Shown here piece after piece: positions 55,154 to 64,000 of a stretch of DNA of 64,000 nucleotides; within the stretch, counting starts at the first letter, position 1; the number at the start of each line of letters is the position of its first letter. Both the position numbers and the translations under genes were made by a program. The DNA is from Amaricoccus sp. (lineage in GTDB: Bacteria; Pseudomonadota; Alphaproteobacteria; Rhodobacterales; Rhodobacteraceae). The stretch is taken from NCBI RefSeq assembly GCF_017995835.1, contig NZ_JAGOID010000006.1:1-64000 (forward strand). Direction: 5' to 3'. The notes beneath the pieces were generated by a model. It saw only the letters and a program-made list of their open reading frames with translations, had not been told where the DNA came from and did not search any database.

Positions 55154-56095
55154 TCAGACTTCTTTAAGACAGTCGTGAACCGCTCGGCGGCCCGCCTCGA
55201 GCAGCCGCGCGACCGCCTGGAACGGGCTCGGCGAAGCCGCGATCCGCGGACCGAGCGCCGCCAGCCCGACCGATCCGAACGAATCGGCGATGCGCGCCTC
55301 GGCCCAGGCGCGGCCCTGCGCGCGCCGTCGCGCCGGCGCGTCGGGCGCCGCCGCCATGCGCGCCGCGATCCGGTCCAGGGCGGCGTCGACGCCGGTCCCG
55401 TCCAGCGCGGAGACGATCGACACGTCGGGCGCCGGCCCGTTCCCGGCGGCGAGCGACAGCGCGCCCCGCAAGTCCGCCGCCGCCCGCCGCGCCGGCAGGC
55501 CGAGGTCGCCCTTGGTGACGAGCACCACGTCGGGCACCTCCATCACCCCCGCCTTCATGAACTGGAGCGCGTCCCCCGATCCGGGCTGCGCGCAGAACAC
55601 CACGAGGTCCGCCACGTCGCCGATCTCGGTCTCGGACTGGCCGACGCCGACGGTCTCGACGATCACGAGGTCGAACACCGCGCGCATCAGCGTCATGGCC
55701 GGATAGGTGATGTCCGCGAGCCCGCCGAGACGCCTGCGCGCCGCCATCGAGCGCACGAACACGCCCCGATCCTCCGGGTCGGTCTCGATCCGGGTGCGGT
55801 CGCCCAGCAGCGCGCCCCCCGACCGGCGCGACGAGGGATCGACCGCGATCACGCCGACCGTCTGGCCGCGGGCGCGAACCCGGGCGATCAGCGCGTTCAC
55901 CAGCGTCGACTTGCCCACCCCCGGCGGTCCGGTCAGCCCGAGCGCGACGCCCGTTCCCTCCGCCAGCGCCGCGTCGAGCAGCGCCGCCAGTCGCGGCGCC
56001 GCGGCGTCGGTCTCGAGCGCCGACAGCGTGGCGGCAAGCGCCCGCTTGCCGCCGGCGCGCAGCGCGGCGAGATCGTCCGGCAGCGGCCGCGTCAT
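55154..56095 (-). CDS. meaB: Methylmalonyl-CoA mutase-associated GTPase MeaB
   Basis: A 313-residue G3E-type GTPase (ArgK/MeaB). Walker A TGPPGVGKST (residues about 55-64), AVDPSSRRSGGALLGDRTRI, IVETVGVGQSE and base-recognition VTKGDLG are clear. It loads and protects the B12 cofactor of methylmalonyl-CoA mutase. The mutase is not in this window. ATG 56095 overlaps the PPDK-like stop by 4 nt. Confidence 0.92.
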   Translation of the reverse strand: MTRPLPDDLAALRAGGKRALAATLSALETDAAAPRLAALLDAALAEGTGVALGLTGPPGVGKSTLVNALIARVRARGQTVGVIAVDPSSRRSGGALLGDRTRIETDPEDRGVFVRSMAARRRLGGLADITYPAMTLMRAVFDLVIVETVGVGQSETEIGDVADLVVFCAQPGSGDALQFMKAGVMEVPDVVLVTKGDLGLPARRAAADLRGALSLAAGNGPAPDVSIVSALDGTGVDAALDRIAARMAAAPDAPARRRAQGRAWAEARIADSFGSVGLAALGPRIAASPSPFQAVARLLEAGRRAVHDCLKEV

Positions 56096-58671
56096 GCCGG
56101 GGCCCCGGCCTCCTTGTGGGCGAGGATCGTCGCCTGCGCCGCCGCGAGCCGCGCGATGGGCACGCGATAGGGCGAGCACGAGACGTAGTCGAAGCCCGCC
56201 ACCTTGCAGAAGCGCACCGAGAACGGATCGCCCCCGTGCTCGCCGCAGAGGCCGAGCACGAGATCGGGGTTGCGCTCCCGCCCGCGCCGGGCCGCGATCA
56301 GCAGCAGCTCGCCCACCCCCTCGACGTCGAGCACGTGGAACGGATCCTCGTGGAACACGCCGAGGTTGACGTATTCGCGCATGAACCGGCCGGCGTCGTC
56401 GCGACTGAGCCCGTAGGTCATCTGCGTGAGGTCGTTGGTGCCGAACGACAGGAACGCCGACGACGCCGCCAGATCGCCCGCGCGCAGCGCCGCGCGCGGC
56501 GTCTCGACCATCACCCCGAGCTTGTAGGCGAGGCGCGTCCCCTGCTCGCGCTGCACGGCCGTCGCCACCGCGTCGATGCGCGCCTTGACGAGCTCGACCT
56601 CGCGGTTCGCCGAGACGAGCGGGATCATCACCTCCGGCGTCACCGGGTCGCGCGCGTCGCGGTTGACCTCGATCGCCGCCTCGAAGATGGCCCGCGCCTG
56701 CATCTCGTAGATCTCGGGCAGCACGATCCCGAGCCGCACCCCGCGCATCCCCAGCATCGGGTTCACCTCGGCCAGCCCCTCCGCCCGCGCGCGCACCGTC
56801 GCCGCCGGCAACCCGGTCGCCGCGGCGATGGCGGCGAGCTCCTCGCCGGCATGGGGCAGGAACTCGTGCAGCGGCGGGTCGAGCAGGCGGATCGTCACCG
56901 GCAGGCCGCGCATGATCCCGAACAGCTCGCGGAAGTCGTCACGCTGCATCGGCAGCAGCAGGTCGAGCGCGGCGCGGCGCTCGGCCGCGGTCTCAGCCAG
57001 GATCATCTCGCGCATCGCGGTGATCCTGCCGTCCTCGAAGAACATGTGCTCGGTGCGGCATAGCCCGAGCCCGTCGACGTTGAACTCCCGCGCCATGCGC
57101 GCCTCCGCCGGCGTGTCGGCGTTGGCGCGCACCCCGAGGTCGCGCGCCGCGTCGGCCCAGTCGAGCAGGTCCGAGAGCGCGCCGCCGATCTCGGGTGGGA
57201 TCATCGCCGGGGCCCCGACAATCACCTGGCCGCGCGCCCCGTCGATGGTGACGAGCGCGCCCTCGCGCAGCACGCGCCCGTCGGGGGTGACGATCGTGCC
57301 GGCCGCCTCGTCGATGCGCAGATCCCCCGCGCCGACGACGCAAGGCACGCCGAGCCCGCGCGCGATCACCGCCGCGTGGCTGGTCATGCCGCCGCGCACC
57401 GTCAGCACGCCGCGCGCCGCGTGCATCCCGCGAATGTCCTCCGGGGTGGTCTCGGTCCGCGCGAGGATCGTCGCCTCGCCCTGCCCCGCGGCGAGCTGCG
57501 CCGCCTCCGGCGTCAGCACCAGCCGCCCGGTCGCGGCGCCGGGGCTGGCGCCGAGCCCGGTGGCGCAGACGTCGCGGGCGGCGGTCGGGTCGATCTGCGG
57601 ATGGAGATGCTCGACGAGGTTGCGCGGGTCGACGCGCAGGATGGCCTCGCCGCGGGTGATCGCGCCGGCGTTGGCGAGGTCGACCGCAATGCGCACCGAG
57701 GCCCGGGCCCCGCGGCGGACCGGGGCCGCGTCATGGATGACGACGCGCCCGTCCGCCAGGGCGAAATCGAACTGATAGGCCTCCCCGAGGCCGGCCGAGG
57801 CCGTGGCCGCCGCCGAGCAGAGCGCCGCGACCGCCTGCGGGGCGAGCGTCTCCAGCGCCTCCGGGCCGCCGGCGACCGGGATCGGGCGGGTCGTGCCCTG
57901 CGCGAGGAACTGGCCGACGACCGTGGGCGCCCCGGTGCGGCTGTCGACCATCTGCACCGACCCCGAGCCGCACAGGCCAGTCCCGCCCGCGGGCGCGCGC
58001 TCCTGCACGATCAAGCCGAGGCCCGCATCCGCCGGCGCGCCGCGGGCCTCGCGCAGGATGCGCGCGCTCGCCGCGTTCCAGGCCCGGGCCATCGCACGGG
58101 CCGCGCCTTCGAGCTGGTCGAGCGGATCCTCGGGGAACGGCGTCCCCGTCTCCTCCTCGTAGAACCGCTTCTTCGCGGCGAGGAGCGCGGCGATCTCCTC
58201 CGCGCTGAGTTCGGTGACCGGCTTGCCGCGGCTGGCGAGGCCGAGCGCCTCGAAATCCTCGGCGTCGAGCCCGGCGACCGACACGGCATAGGCCTGCACG
58301 AATCGACACATCGCCGCCCCGGCGCGGCGCTCGCCGATGCGCGCGGCGAGACTCGGCAGCGTCGCGGGCCCGAGACCGATGTCGAGCACCGCCGGCGCCC
58401 CGCCCCAGGACCGGCTCTCCGGGCTCGAACGCAGCACGTGTAGCCGCCCCGCATCGAACGAGACCGGCAACGCCGGCATCGGGCCGCCCTCGGCAAGCTC
58501 GCGCACGCAGTCGAAGGAGAGCGCCAGCCCCGGCATGACCGGCAGGCCGAGCCCGCGCAGGCGGGCGAGCTTGTGGGCGCGGCGACCATGGATGGCGTCG
58601 CGCACCCTGTCGCCCGCGTCCAGGCTGACGACGGCGTCGAGCGGCGCCGGGGTGATGTCGAGCGGTTTCAT
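56092..58671 (-). CDS. Pyruvate phosphate dikinase-like PEP-binding protein with degenerate nucleotide half
   Basis: An 859-residue protein collinear with PPDK. The phosphohistidine domain is intact (His432 in VRGGMTSHAAVIARGLG), as is the PEP/pyruvate domain (GLGLCRTEHMFF, LSFGTNDLTQMTYG, LGLCGEHGGDP with Cys809). The ATP-grasp half is eroded: the glycine-rich GGKGANL is HGRRAHKL, the RSGAxxSMPGMMDT segment is RSSPESRSWGGAP, and the EFT...QTR nucleotide residues read DFA...DAA near 302-316. It may not use ATP normally. ATG 58671 has a weak ribosome-binding site. Coupled to meaB by a 4-nt overlap. Confidence 0.82.
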   Translation of the reverse strand: MKPLDITPAPLDAVVSLDAGDRVRDAIHGRRAHKLARLRGLGLPVMPGLALSFDCVRELAEGGPMPALPVSFDAGRLHVLRSSPESRSWGGAPAVLDIGLGPATLPSLAARIGERRAGAAMCRFVQAYAVSVAGLDAEDFEALGLASRGKPVTELSAEEIAALLAAKKRFYEEETGTPFPEDPLDQLEGAARAMARAWNAASARILREARGAPADAGLGLIVQERAPAGGTGLCGSGSVQMVDSRTGAPTVVGQFLAQGTTRPIPVAGGPEALETLAPQAVAALCSAAATASAGLGEAYQFDFALADGRVVIHDAAPVRRGARASVRIAVDLANAGAITRGEAILRVDPRNLVEHLHPQIDPTAARDVCATGLGASPGAATGRLVLTPEAAQLAAGQGEATILARTETTPEDIRGMHAARGVLTVRGGMTSHAAVIARGLGVPCVVGAGDLRIDEAAGTIVTPDGRVLREGALVTIDGARGQVIVGAPAMIPPEIGGALSDLLDWADAARDLGVRANADTPAEARMAREFNVDGLGLCRTEHMFFEDGRITAMREMILAETAAERRAALDLLLPMQRDDFRELFGIMRGLPVTIRLLDPPLHEFLPHAGEELAAIAAATGLPAATVRARAEGLAEVNPMLGMRGVRLGIVLPEIYEMQARAIFEAAIEVNRDARDPVTPEVMIPLVSANREVELVKARIDAVATAVQREQGTRLAYKLGVMVETPRAALRAGDLAASSAFLSFGTNDLTQMTYGLSRDDAGRFMREYVNLGVFHEDPFHVLDVEGVGELLLIAARRGRERNPDLVLGLCGEHGGDPFSVRFCKVAGFDYVSCSPYRVPIARLAAAQATILAHKEAGAPA

Positions 58672-58795
58672 TGCAGTGCAGCATAGTCGGGATTCGACCG
58701 TGCGCAAACCAAATTGTCACGAATGCGTCGCGCCGGCGCCAATCATGCGCCAGCGGCCACCCGAGGCGGCCCGGTCGCACGGATCCGGACGGGCG

Positions 58796-59230
58796 TCAGC
58801 CCGGCGACAGGACAAGCTCGCGCAGGGGCGCGCCCCCGTCGATCAAAAGACGCCCGCCGGGCGCCAGCGCCGCGGCGATCCGCGCCCGCGCCGCCGCTTC
58901 GGCCTCCGGATGGCGGCCGTCGAGGGCGCCGACGCGGATGGCGATCGCGAGGTCGAAGGGACGCTCGCCGGGGAGGAGCGTGAAATCCTCCGCCGCGACC
59001 TGGCGAAAGGCGAGCCGTCCCGCCGCCATCTCCGCGCCGCCCTGCGCGAGCGCGAGCGCGATGGCGCGGGCGGAGCGGTCGATGGCAAGGACGTGGCCGC
59101 CCTCGATCCGCGCCGCGGCGGCGCGGGCGAGCGCGCCCGGGCCGCAGCCGATCTCGAGCAGGCGCAGGCCGGGGCGAAGCGGCAGCGCGTCGAGGATGGC
59201 GCGAAGCCGCGGCGACAGCGCCCCGGCCAC
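58796..59230 (-). CDS. Small class I SAM-dependent methyltransferase
   Basis: A 144-residue Rossmann methyltransferase: motif I LRLLEIGCGPGALARA (residues about 20-35), motif II VLAIDRSARAI, motif III DFTLLPGERPFDLAIAIRVGALDG and post-III APGGRLLIDGG. It is shorter than usual, ending shortly after strand 5, so it is minimal or C-terminally reduced. It starts at GTG 59230 with GGAGGG upstream, 5 nt after the glyS stop. Substrate unknown. Confidence 0.78.
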   Translation of the reverse strand: MAGALSPRLRAILDALPLRPGLRLLEIGCGPGALARAAAARIEGGHVLAIDRSARAIALALAQGGAEMAAGRLAFRQVAAEDFTLLPGERPFDLAIAIRVGALDGRHPEAEAAARARIAAALAPGGRLLIDGGAPLRELVLSPG

Positions 59231-59235
59231 GCGGA

Positions 59236-61371
59236 TCAGCCCTCCAGCGCCGAGAACACCGCGACCCGGTTCATCACCGCGCGGATGCGGTTGAGCAGGC
59301 AGAGCCGGTTGCGGCGAACGACCGGGCTCGGCGCGTTGACCGTCGTGGTGTCGAAGAAGGCGTCGATCACCGGCCGCAGCCGCGCCAGCGCGGTCATGGC
59401 GGCCCCGAAGTCCTCGGCGGCGAGCGCCGGCCCGAGCGCCGCCTCCGAGCCGTCGAGCGCGGCGAAGAGCGCCTTCTCGGCCTCGGTCTCGGCGAGGCGC
59501 GGCTCGGGGTCGAGCGAATACTCGACGCCGTCCTTCTTCTCCTCCTGGGTCAGGATGCTGACGGCGCGCCGGTAGCCGGCCAGCAGGTTGGCGCCGTCCT
59601 CGCTGCCGAGGAAGTCCTGCAACGCCCGCACCCGGGCGACGAGGAGCACCAGATCGTCCTGGCCGCCGAGCTGGAAGCAGGCGTCGATCACGTCGTGCCG
59701 AACCCCCTCGCCGCGCAGATGCACCTTGAGCCGGTCGGCGAGGAACCCGAGCAGGTCGCCGGCGAGGACGAGGGCGCATTCGCGCTCGACCCGAGCGTCC
59801 GAGAGGTCGGGCACCTCCTCCCCGGCCGGGGACAGCGCGGCCATGGCGGCGCGGCTGCGGCGGACCGGCGACAGGAAGACGTCGAGCAACCGCACCCGAT
59901 GGCCGCCTTCGAGCAGGATCCGGATCACCCCGAGACCGGCGCGGCGGAGCGCGAAGGGATCGCCCGAGCCGGTCGGCTTCTCGCCGATGGCCCAGAAGCT
60001 CGTCAGCATGTCGATCTTGTCGGCGAGCGCGACGGCGACCGAGACCGGCGCGGTGGGGACGGCGTCCGAGGGGCCGAGCGGGGCGTAGTGCTCCTGCGCA
60101 GCGGCGGCGACTTCGGCCGGCTCGCCCGCGGCGGCGGCGTAGTAGCGACCCATCACCCCCTGAAGCTCGGGGAACTCGTAGACCATCGCCGAGGCGAGGT
60201 CGGCCTTGGCGAGCCGCGCCGCCCGCTCGGCCGCCCCCGGGTCGGCCCCGACCAGGGGGGCGAGTTCGCGGGCGAGTTCGGCGATGCGGCCGACCCGCGC
60301 GCCCTGCGTGCCAAGGCGGTTGTGGAAGGTGACAGCGTCGAGCTTCGCCGCCATGTCGTCGAGCGGCGTGGCGAGGTCGTTCTCCCAGAAGAACGCCGCG
60401 TCAGACAGGCGCGCGGCCAGCACCCGGGCGTTGCCGGCGAGTATGGTGGCGCCGGCGTCGGCGGTCTCGCGGTTCGCCACCACGACATAGCCCTCGATGC
60501 GGCCGGTCGCGGGGTTGCGCGCGGAGAGGAACTTCTGGTGCTCGCGCATCGAGGTGCGCAGAACCTCGGGCGGCAGACCGAGGAACCGCTCCTCGATCCG
60601 GCCCATGAGCACCACCGGCCATTCGACCAGCCCGGCGATTTCGGCGAGGAGACCCGCGTCCTCGACGATCTCCAGCCCGCGGGCGAAGGCCTGCTGGGCG
60701 GCGTCGTGGGCGATGCGCTCGGCCCGCTCGGCCGGATCGATCAGCACGAAGGCGCGGCGCAGCTTGCCGGCGTAGTCCTCGAACGAGCCGACCACGAGCG
60801 GGGCCGGCGCCATGAAGCGGTGCCCCCGCGTCATGTCCGAGGCCGCGATCCCGTCGATCGCCAGCGGCACGATCTCGCGACCGGCCTCGTCGGCGAGGAC
60901 GCAGACGATCGAATGGAGCGGCCGCACCCAGCGCAGGCTGCCCTCGCCCCAGCGCATCGACTTCGGCCATGGAAAGCCGCGGATCACTGCCTCGACCGTC
61001 TCGGCGACGATCTCCGCCGCCGGGCGCCCGGGCCGGGTCGTGACGGCGAAGTAGACCTTCGATTTCTTGTCGTCGCGGATCTCGAGCTGGTCGCGGGCAA
61101 GGCCGGTCGAACGCAGGAAGCCCTCGATCGCCGCCTCGGGGGCATCGACGCGCGGCCCCTTGCGCTCGTCGCGCATGTCGGGCGACCGCCCCGCGAGACC
61201 CTCGACGGCGAGGACGAGCCGGCGCGGCGTGACAAAGGCGGCGGCGCCCGCATAGGTCAGGCCGCGCTCCACCAGCCCGTCGGTGACGAGCTTCTTCAGG
61301 TCCGCGGCCGCCCTGCCCTGCATCCGGGCGGGGATCTCCTCGGACAGGAGCTCGAGCAGCAGGTCAGGCAT
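59236..61371 (-). CDS. glyS: Glycine-tRNA ligase beta subunit
   Basis: A 711-residue beta subunit of the bacterial alpha2beta2 GlyRS. The start [63 protein letters not shown] and [20 protein letters not shown] are strongly conserved; a C-terminal anticodon-binding region includes [18 protein letters not shown]. It needs GlyQ, which is not adjacent on either side. The start was placed at ATG 61371; an upstream extension of the frame is not homologous. ATGCAC-type repeats lie 120-160 bp upstream. Confidence 0.95.
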   Translation of the reverse strand: MPDLLLELLSEEIPARMQGRAAADLKKLVTDGLVERGLTYAGAAAFVTPRRLVLAVEGLAGRSPDMRDERKGPRVDAPEAAIEGFLRSTGLARDQLEIRDDKKSKVYFAVTTRPGRPAAEIVAETVEAVIRGFPWPKSMRWGEGSLRWVRPLHSIVCVLADEAGREIVPLAIDGIAASDMTRGHRFMAPAPLVVGSFEDYAGKLRRAFVLIDPAERAERIAHDAAQQAFARGLEIVEDAGLLAEIAGLVEWPVVLMGRIEERFLGLPPEVLRTSMREHQKFLSARNPATGRIEGYVVVANRETADAGATILAGNARVLAARLSDAAFFWENDLATPLDDMAAKLDAVTFHNRLGTQGARVGRIAELARELAPLVGADPGAAERAARLAKADLASAMVYEFPELQGVMGRYYAAAAGEPAEVAAAAQEHYAPLGPSDAVPTAPVSVAVALADKIDMLTSFWAIGEKPTGSGDPFALRRAGLGVIRILLEGGHRVRLLDVFLSPVRRSRAAMAALSPAGEEVPDLSDARVERECALVLAGDLLGFLADRLKVHLRGEGVRHDVIDACFQLGGQDDLVLLVARVRALQDFLGSEDGANLLAGYRRAVSILTQEEKKDGVEYSLDPEPRLAETEAEKALFAALDGSEAALGPALAAEDFGAAMTALARLRPVIDAFFDTTTVNAPSPVVRRNRLCLLNRIRAVMNRVAVFSALEG

Positions 61372-61493
61372 GGGCGGGCTCGGGGCTGGAAGCGGGGCGC
61401 GACGGGCAAACCGGATGCGCCGCCCGAGGTCAAGGGGAAACCGCGCCGCCGCGAGGTCGCGCGGCGCACCCACGCCTCAATGCACCGATTTAT

Positions 61494-61532
61494 GCATATG
61501 GACGGTGCATGGATCGTGCATGGATTGTGCAT
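61494..61532 (-). repeat. 11-bp-phased ATGCAC direct repeats upstream of glyS
   Basis: Read on the minus strand (towards glyS), ATGCAC occurs three times at exact 11-bp steps, followed 11 bp on by ATATGC. The plus-strand equivalents GTGCAT begin at 61505, 61516 and 61527, and GCATAT at 61494. A further diverged GTGCATT follows towards glyS. The same phased order appears at the left edge of the window. The site lies between the 3' end of the LysR gene and the glyS start; a regulatory role is inferred. Confidence 0.5.
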
Positions 61533-61550
61533 CGCCTTTTTCCCGTTGGT

Positions 61551-62447
61551 TCAAAGGCTTGCCGGATCTTCCCCCAACGATCGGCTCATCTGCACCAACG
61601 CCTCCAGAATCGGCGTGTGCGGCTCCCGATAGGGCGCGATCAGCCCCACGGTATGCGGCGGCCGGATCGCCTTCATCGGGATCACCCGGATCGCCCGCCC
61701 GGCCGCAAGGAATTCCGCCTGCTGCCGCGGCAGCACCGTCCCCCAGTCCCCCGCCTCGACATGGGCCATCAGCACCACGGTCGAATTGGACTGGATCGCC
61801 GATTCCGCCGGGATTCCGGCCTCGTAGAGGTTCTGGTTCACGATCCGCCGGTTCTGCATGTCGGGCGTCAGCAGGCAGAGCGGCGCCCCCGCCAGGTCCT
61901 CCCACGCCACTTCCTCCCGCCCGGCGAGCGGATGGCTCTCGTGGCAGACCCAGCGGTACTCCTCGCGATAGAGCGGCACCGCCGTCACATGGCCCAGCGG
62001 CTCGTTGTCGAGATAGGAAATCCCCGCATCCACCTGAAGATTCTCGATCATCGCCAGAATCTCGATGGAGGTCTCCGACCTAACCGTGAACCGCACGTTC
62101 GGATGCGCCCGGCTGAACCGCACCGTCAGCCCCGCCGCCACGGTCAGCGCCGTCGGCACGACCGCAAGGCGCAAATCCCCGGAAAGCCCGTGCCTTGCGG
62201 CCCGCATCTCCTCCTTGAGCGTGCGCGTGTCCCCCACGATCCGCCGCGCCCAGTGCAGCACCCGCTGCCCCTCCGGCGTCAGCCCGCCGAACCGGGACGA
62301 ACGCCAGACCAGCATGACGCCGAGCTGTCCCTCGAGCTGCCGGATTCCCGCCGAAAGCGTCGGCTGCGTGATCCCGAGACTGTCGGCCGCCTTGCCGAAA
62401 TGCCGCTCCCGCGCCAGCGCGATGAACATCTCGAGCTTGTCGATCAC
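61551..62447 (-). CDS. LysR-family transcriptional regulator
   Basis: A 298-residue regulator: DKLEMFIALARERHFGKAADSLGITQPTLSAGIRQLE is the winged helix, and the effector domain begins about residue 90 (GDLRLAVVPTALTVAAGLTVRF). GISYLDNEPLGHV and QNRRIVNQNLYEAG recall CysB/CbbR-like regulators of one-carbon and formate genes in Alphaproteobacteria, but no such target is adjacent. The start is GTG 62447 after GGGAGG. Divergent from the SWIM-domain gene. Confidence 0.88.
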   Translation of the reverse strand: MIDKLEMFIALARERHFGKAADSLGITQPTLSAGIRQLEGQLGVMLVWRSSRFGGLTPEGQRVLHWARRIVGDTRTLKEEMRAARHGLSGDLRLAVVPTALTVAAGLTVRFSRAHPNVRFTVRSETSIEILAMIENLQVDAGISYLDNEPLGHVTAVPLYREEYRWVCHESHPLAGREEVAWEDLAGAPLCLLTPDMQNRRIVNQNLYEAGIPAESAIQSNSTVVLMAHVEAGDWGTVLPRQQAEFLAAGRAIRVIPMKAIRPPHTVGLIAPYREPHTPILEALVQMSRSLGEDPASL

Positions 62448-62496
62448 GGCCGCGCCTCCCGGTCGGGAAACGGCAAGCTATTGCCTTCCGAGACTC

Positions 62497-64000
62497 ATGG
62501 AAAGCTCGGCCCCGTTGCCCCCGTTGCTCCGCCCGCCGACGTCCGGCTATATCGATCGCGCCACAGGAGGGGCGGCCATCTCCATCACCATCGAACACAT
62601 CCGCAAACTGATCGGCGAGCCGACCTTCTCGCGCGGCCTCGACTACAATCGGGCTGGCCGGGTGCTGAAGCTGGCGGAACGAAATGAGGACGGCATGATC
62701 CTCGCTTCCGTGCAAGGCTCGGCGAAAACCCCATACAGACAACAGATTGCGCTCGAACGTGATTCCGGGGGGAAGTTGACGGGGCTCCGCGCGGTCTGCG
62801 ACTGCCCCGTCGGGCACAACTGCAAGCATTCCGCCGCGGCGCTCATCGCCATGGCGACGCGCGAGGCCACGCCAGGCGCGCCCGACCCGCCTGCGCGGCT
62901 GCCTCCGATTCTGGAGGCCTGGCTCGACCGGGTGCGGACGGCGGACGCGCCGGAGCCGGTCCGGCCGGAGGCAGGCGCGGACGGCTATCCGGACAACGTG
63001 CGCGACAGGCTGATCTACGTCGTCGACGTCACCGCCTCGGGCAGTCCCGCGGTGACCCCGATGAAGGCCTCGCTGCGCAAGGACGGCACGCTCTCCAGGA
63101 CGGCGCGCCGCTTCGACGCTTCGCGTCTCGCCTGGCAGGAGACGCCGAAATTCCTTCGCGCCGAGGACCTTCGCATCCTGCGCAGGATCGACTTTCTCGG
63201 CCTGAATCGGTCGGTCTATGCCGCTTCGCGCGGCGTGCCGGAACCGGGCGAGGTCACCGAGGCGCTCGGGCAGATCGCCGCTACGGGCCGCGGACGACTG
63301 GGAGAGGTCTCCGGGCCGGCGCTGGCGACGGGCGGCGCGCGGACGGGTCGGCTGACCTGGGTCGCCGAGCCGGACGGCCGCCAGAAGCTCCGCGTGACCG
63401 ATGGCGACGACCGGAAGCTGATCGTCGTCGCCAGCCACCCGCCCGCCTATGTCGATCCCGCCACCGGGGCCTTCGGTCCGCTCTCCTTCGAGATCCCGGC
63501 GAAGCTGGCGCTGGCGGTGCTCGCGGCGCCCGACATTCCGCCGGAAGCCGCCGAGACCGTCGCGGACGCATTGGAGCAGCTCGGCGCCGGGATGCCGGCC
63601 CCGAACCGGATCAGGACCGCGACGCGGACGGGGATCCAGCCGACGCCGGTCCTGCGCCTGTTCGCGCTGCACGCGCGGACACGACCGCGCTGGAAAAAGC
63701 CGGCTGTCCCCGTCACCCTGCCGGCGCTGCGGCTCGCCTTCGACTATGATGGTCATTGCGTCGCGACCAGCTCGCCGCACGACCCGAAATTCCGTGACGG
63801 CGATACGATCGTGACCCTGCGCCGTGATCGCAAGTTCGAGGACGGGGCGTTCGACCTGATCGAGGAGCGCGGTCCGCTTCCGATCGACTATCTCGACATG
63901 AATTTCGGCCGCGACGCGGAGGGGCGCGATCTGGCTTTCGCCGAAGACGCCACGCCCGGCATGTTCGAGGGCGCGAGCGACGCGATGGCGTTCACCGCCG
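62497..64000 (+). CDS. SWIM zinc-finger protein, probable SNF2-family helicase (5' part, truncated by window edge)
   Basis: An open frame running off the right edge, about 500 residues visible. Near the N-terminus (residues about 55-115) HIRKLIGEPTFSRGLDY leads to a SWIM motif CDCPVGHNCKHSAAAL (Cys101, Cys103, Cys109, His111). The rest is the long beta-rich domain that precedes SNF2 motors in bacterial HepA/RapA-like SWIM helicases; the motor itself lies outside. The ATG at 62497 has no ribosome-binding site, whereas AGGAGG at 62565-62570 is followed 7 nt later by ATC at the expected homologous start. The true start is therefore uncertain. Confidence 0.8.
   Translation, partial: MESSAPLPPLLRPPTSGYIDRATGGAAISITIEHIRKLIGEPTFSRGLDYNRAGRVLKLAERNEDGMILASVQGSAKTPYRQQIALERDSGGKLTGLRAVCDCPVGHNCKHSAAALIAMATREATPGAPDPPARLPPILEAWLDRVRTADAPEPVRPEAGADGYPDNVRDRLIYVVDVTASGSPAVTPMKASLRKDGTLSRTARRFDASRLAWQETPKFLRAEDLRILRRIDFLGLNRSVYAASRGVPEPGEVTEALGQIAATGRGRLGEVSGPALATGGARTGRLTWVAEPDGRQKLRVTDGDDRKLIVVASHPPAYVDPATGAFGPLSFEIPAKLALAVLAAPDIPPEAAETVADALEQLGAGMPAPNRIRTATRTGIQPTPVLRLFALHARTRPRWKKPAVPVTLPALRLAFDYDGHCVATSSPHDPKFRDGDTIVTLRRDRKFEDGAFDLIEERGPLPIDYLDMNFGRDAEGRDLAFAEDATPGMFEGASDAMAFTA

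Overview
The window is a very GC-rich (about 70% or more by eye) bacterial chromosome segment with no rRNA, tRNA, CRISPR or prophage. Several gene neighbourhoods are ones I associate with Rhodobacterales (Alphaproteobacteria): gluQ/hisI/Fe-S scaffold, ppiD-trpE, glmM-folP-folB and glyS-ppdK-like-meaB. I therefore infer an alphaproteobacterium of that order, without naming a genus. Coding is dense, with many 1-4 nt start/stop overlaps.

Layout. (1) 0.2-4.6 kb: a winged-helix/TPR regulator divergent from an RTX repeat protein, a 53-residue DUF1127-like microprotein and an unrecognised nitroreductase-like protein. (2) 4.6-18.0 kb: a complete histidine-utilisation (hut) locus. A minus-strand operon runs hutI-hutH-hutG-CoA transferase-acyl-CoA dehydrogenase-hutU-amino-acid ABC transporter. 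It diverges from hutF-hutC-hutD across an AT-rich region with two HutC-type operators. Histidine goes to urocanate (HutH), imidazolonepropionate (HutU), formiminoglutamate (HutI), N-formylglutamate (HutF) and glutamate plus formate (HutG). The CoA transferase and acyl-CoA dehydrogenase inside this operon are not part of the textbook pathway. (3) 18-28.6 kb: mostly housekeeping genes (rlmJ, a zinc-type CDF pump, Fe-S scaffold, hisI, gluQ, chaC, DUF2125, class V aminotransferase, MFS, Trm112-like, Lon-N-domain, CnoX-like thioredoxin, AIG2-like). (4) 28.8-34.5 kb: an acyl-CoA dehydrogenase/MaoC-like hydratase pair, a beta-CASP RNA nuclease, and a serralysin-like RTX protein whose zinc motif has lost its key residues. 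(5) 34.8-42.8 kb: LysR, uup, aminotransferase, ppiD and trpE, bounded by two inverted copies of a ~135-bp MITE-like repeat. (6) 42.9-52.8 kb: RND adaptor/pump plus MFS, then glmM-folP-gph-redoxin-folB. (7) 53-64 kb: two CAP-domain secreted proteins, a SleB-type wall hydrolase, meaB/PPDK-like/methyltransferase/glyS, LysR, and the 5' part of a SWIM-domain (probably SNF2 helicase) gene cut by the window edge.

Most distinctive observations: the acyl-CoA dehydrogenase/CoA-transferase pair inside the hut operon; the degenerate serralysin; the MITE-like pair, each copy starting directly after a gene's stop codon in the same relative orientation; an 11-bp-phased ATGCAC repeat at two distant places; and a PPDK-like protein whose ATP-binding half looks degenerate while its phospho-His and PEP domains look intact. 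All family calls come from reading the sequence; no database search was run.
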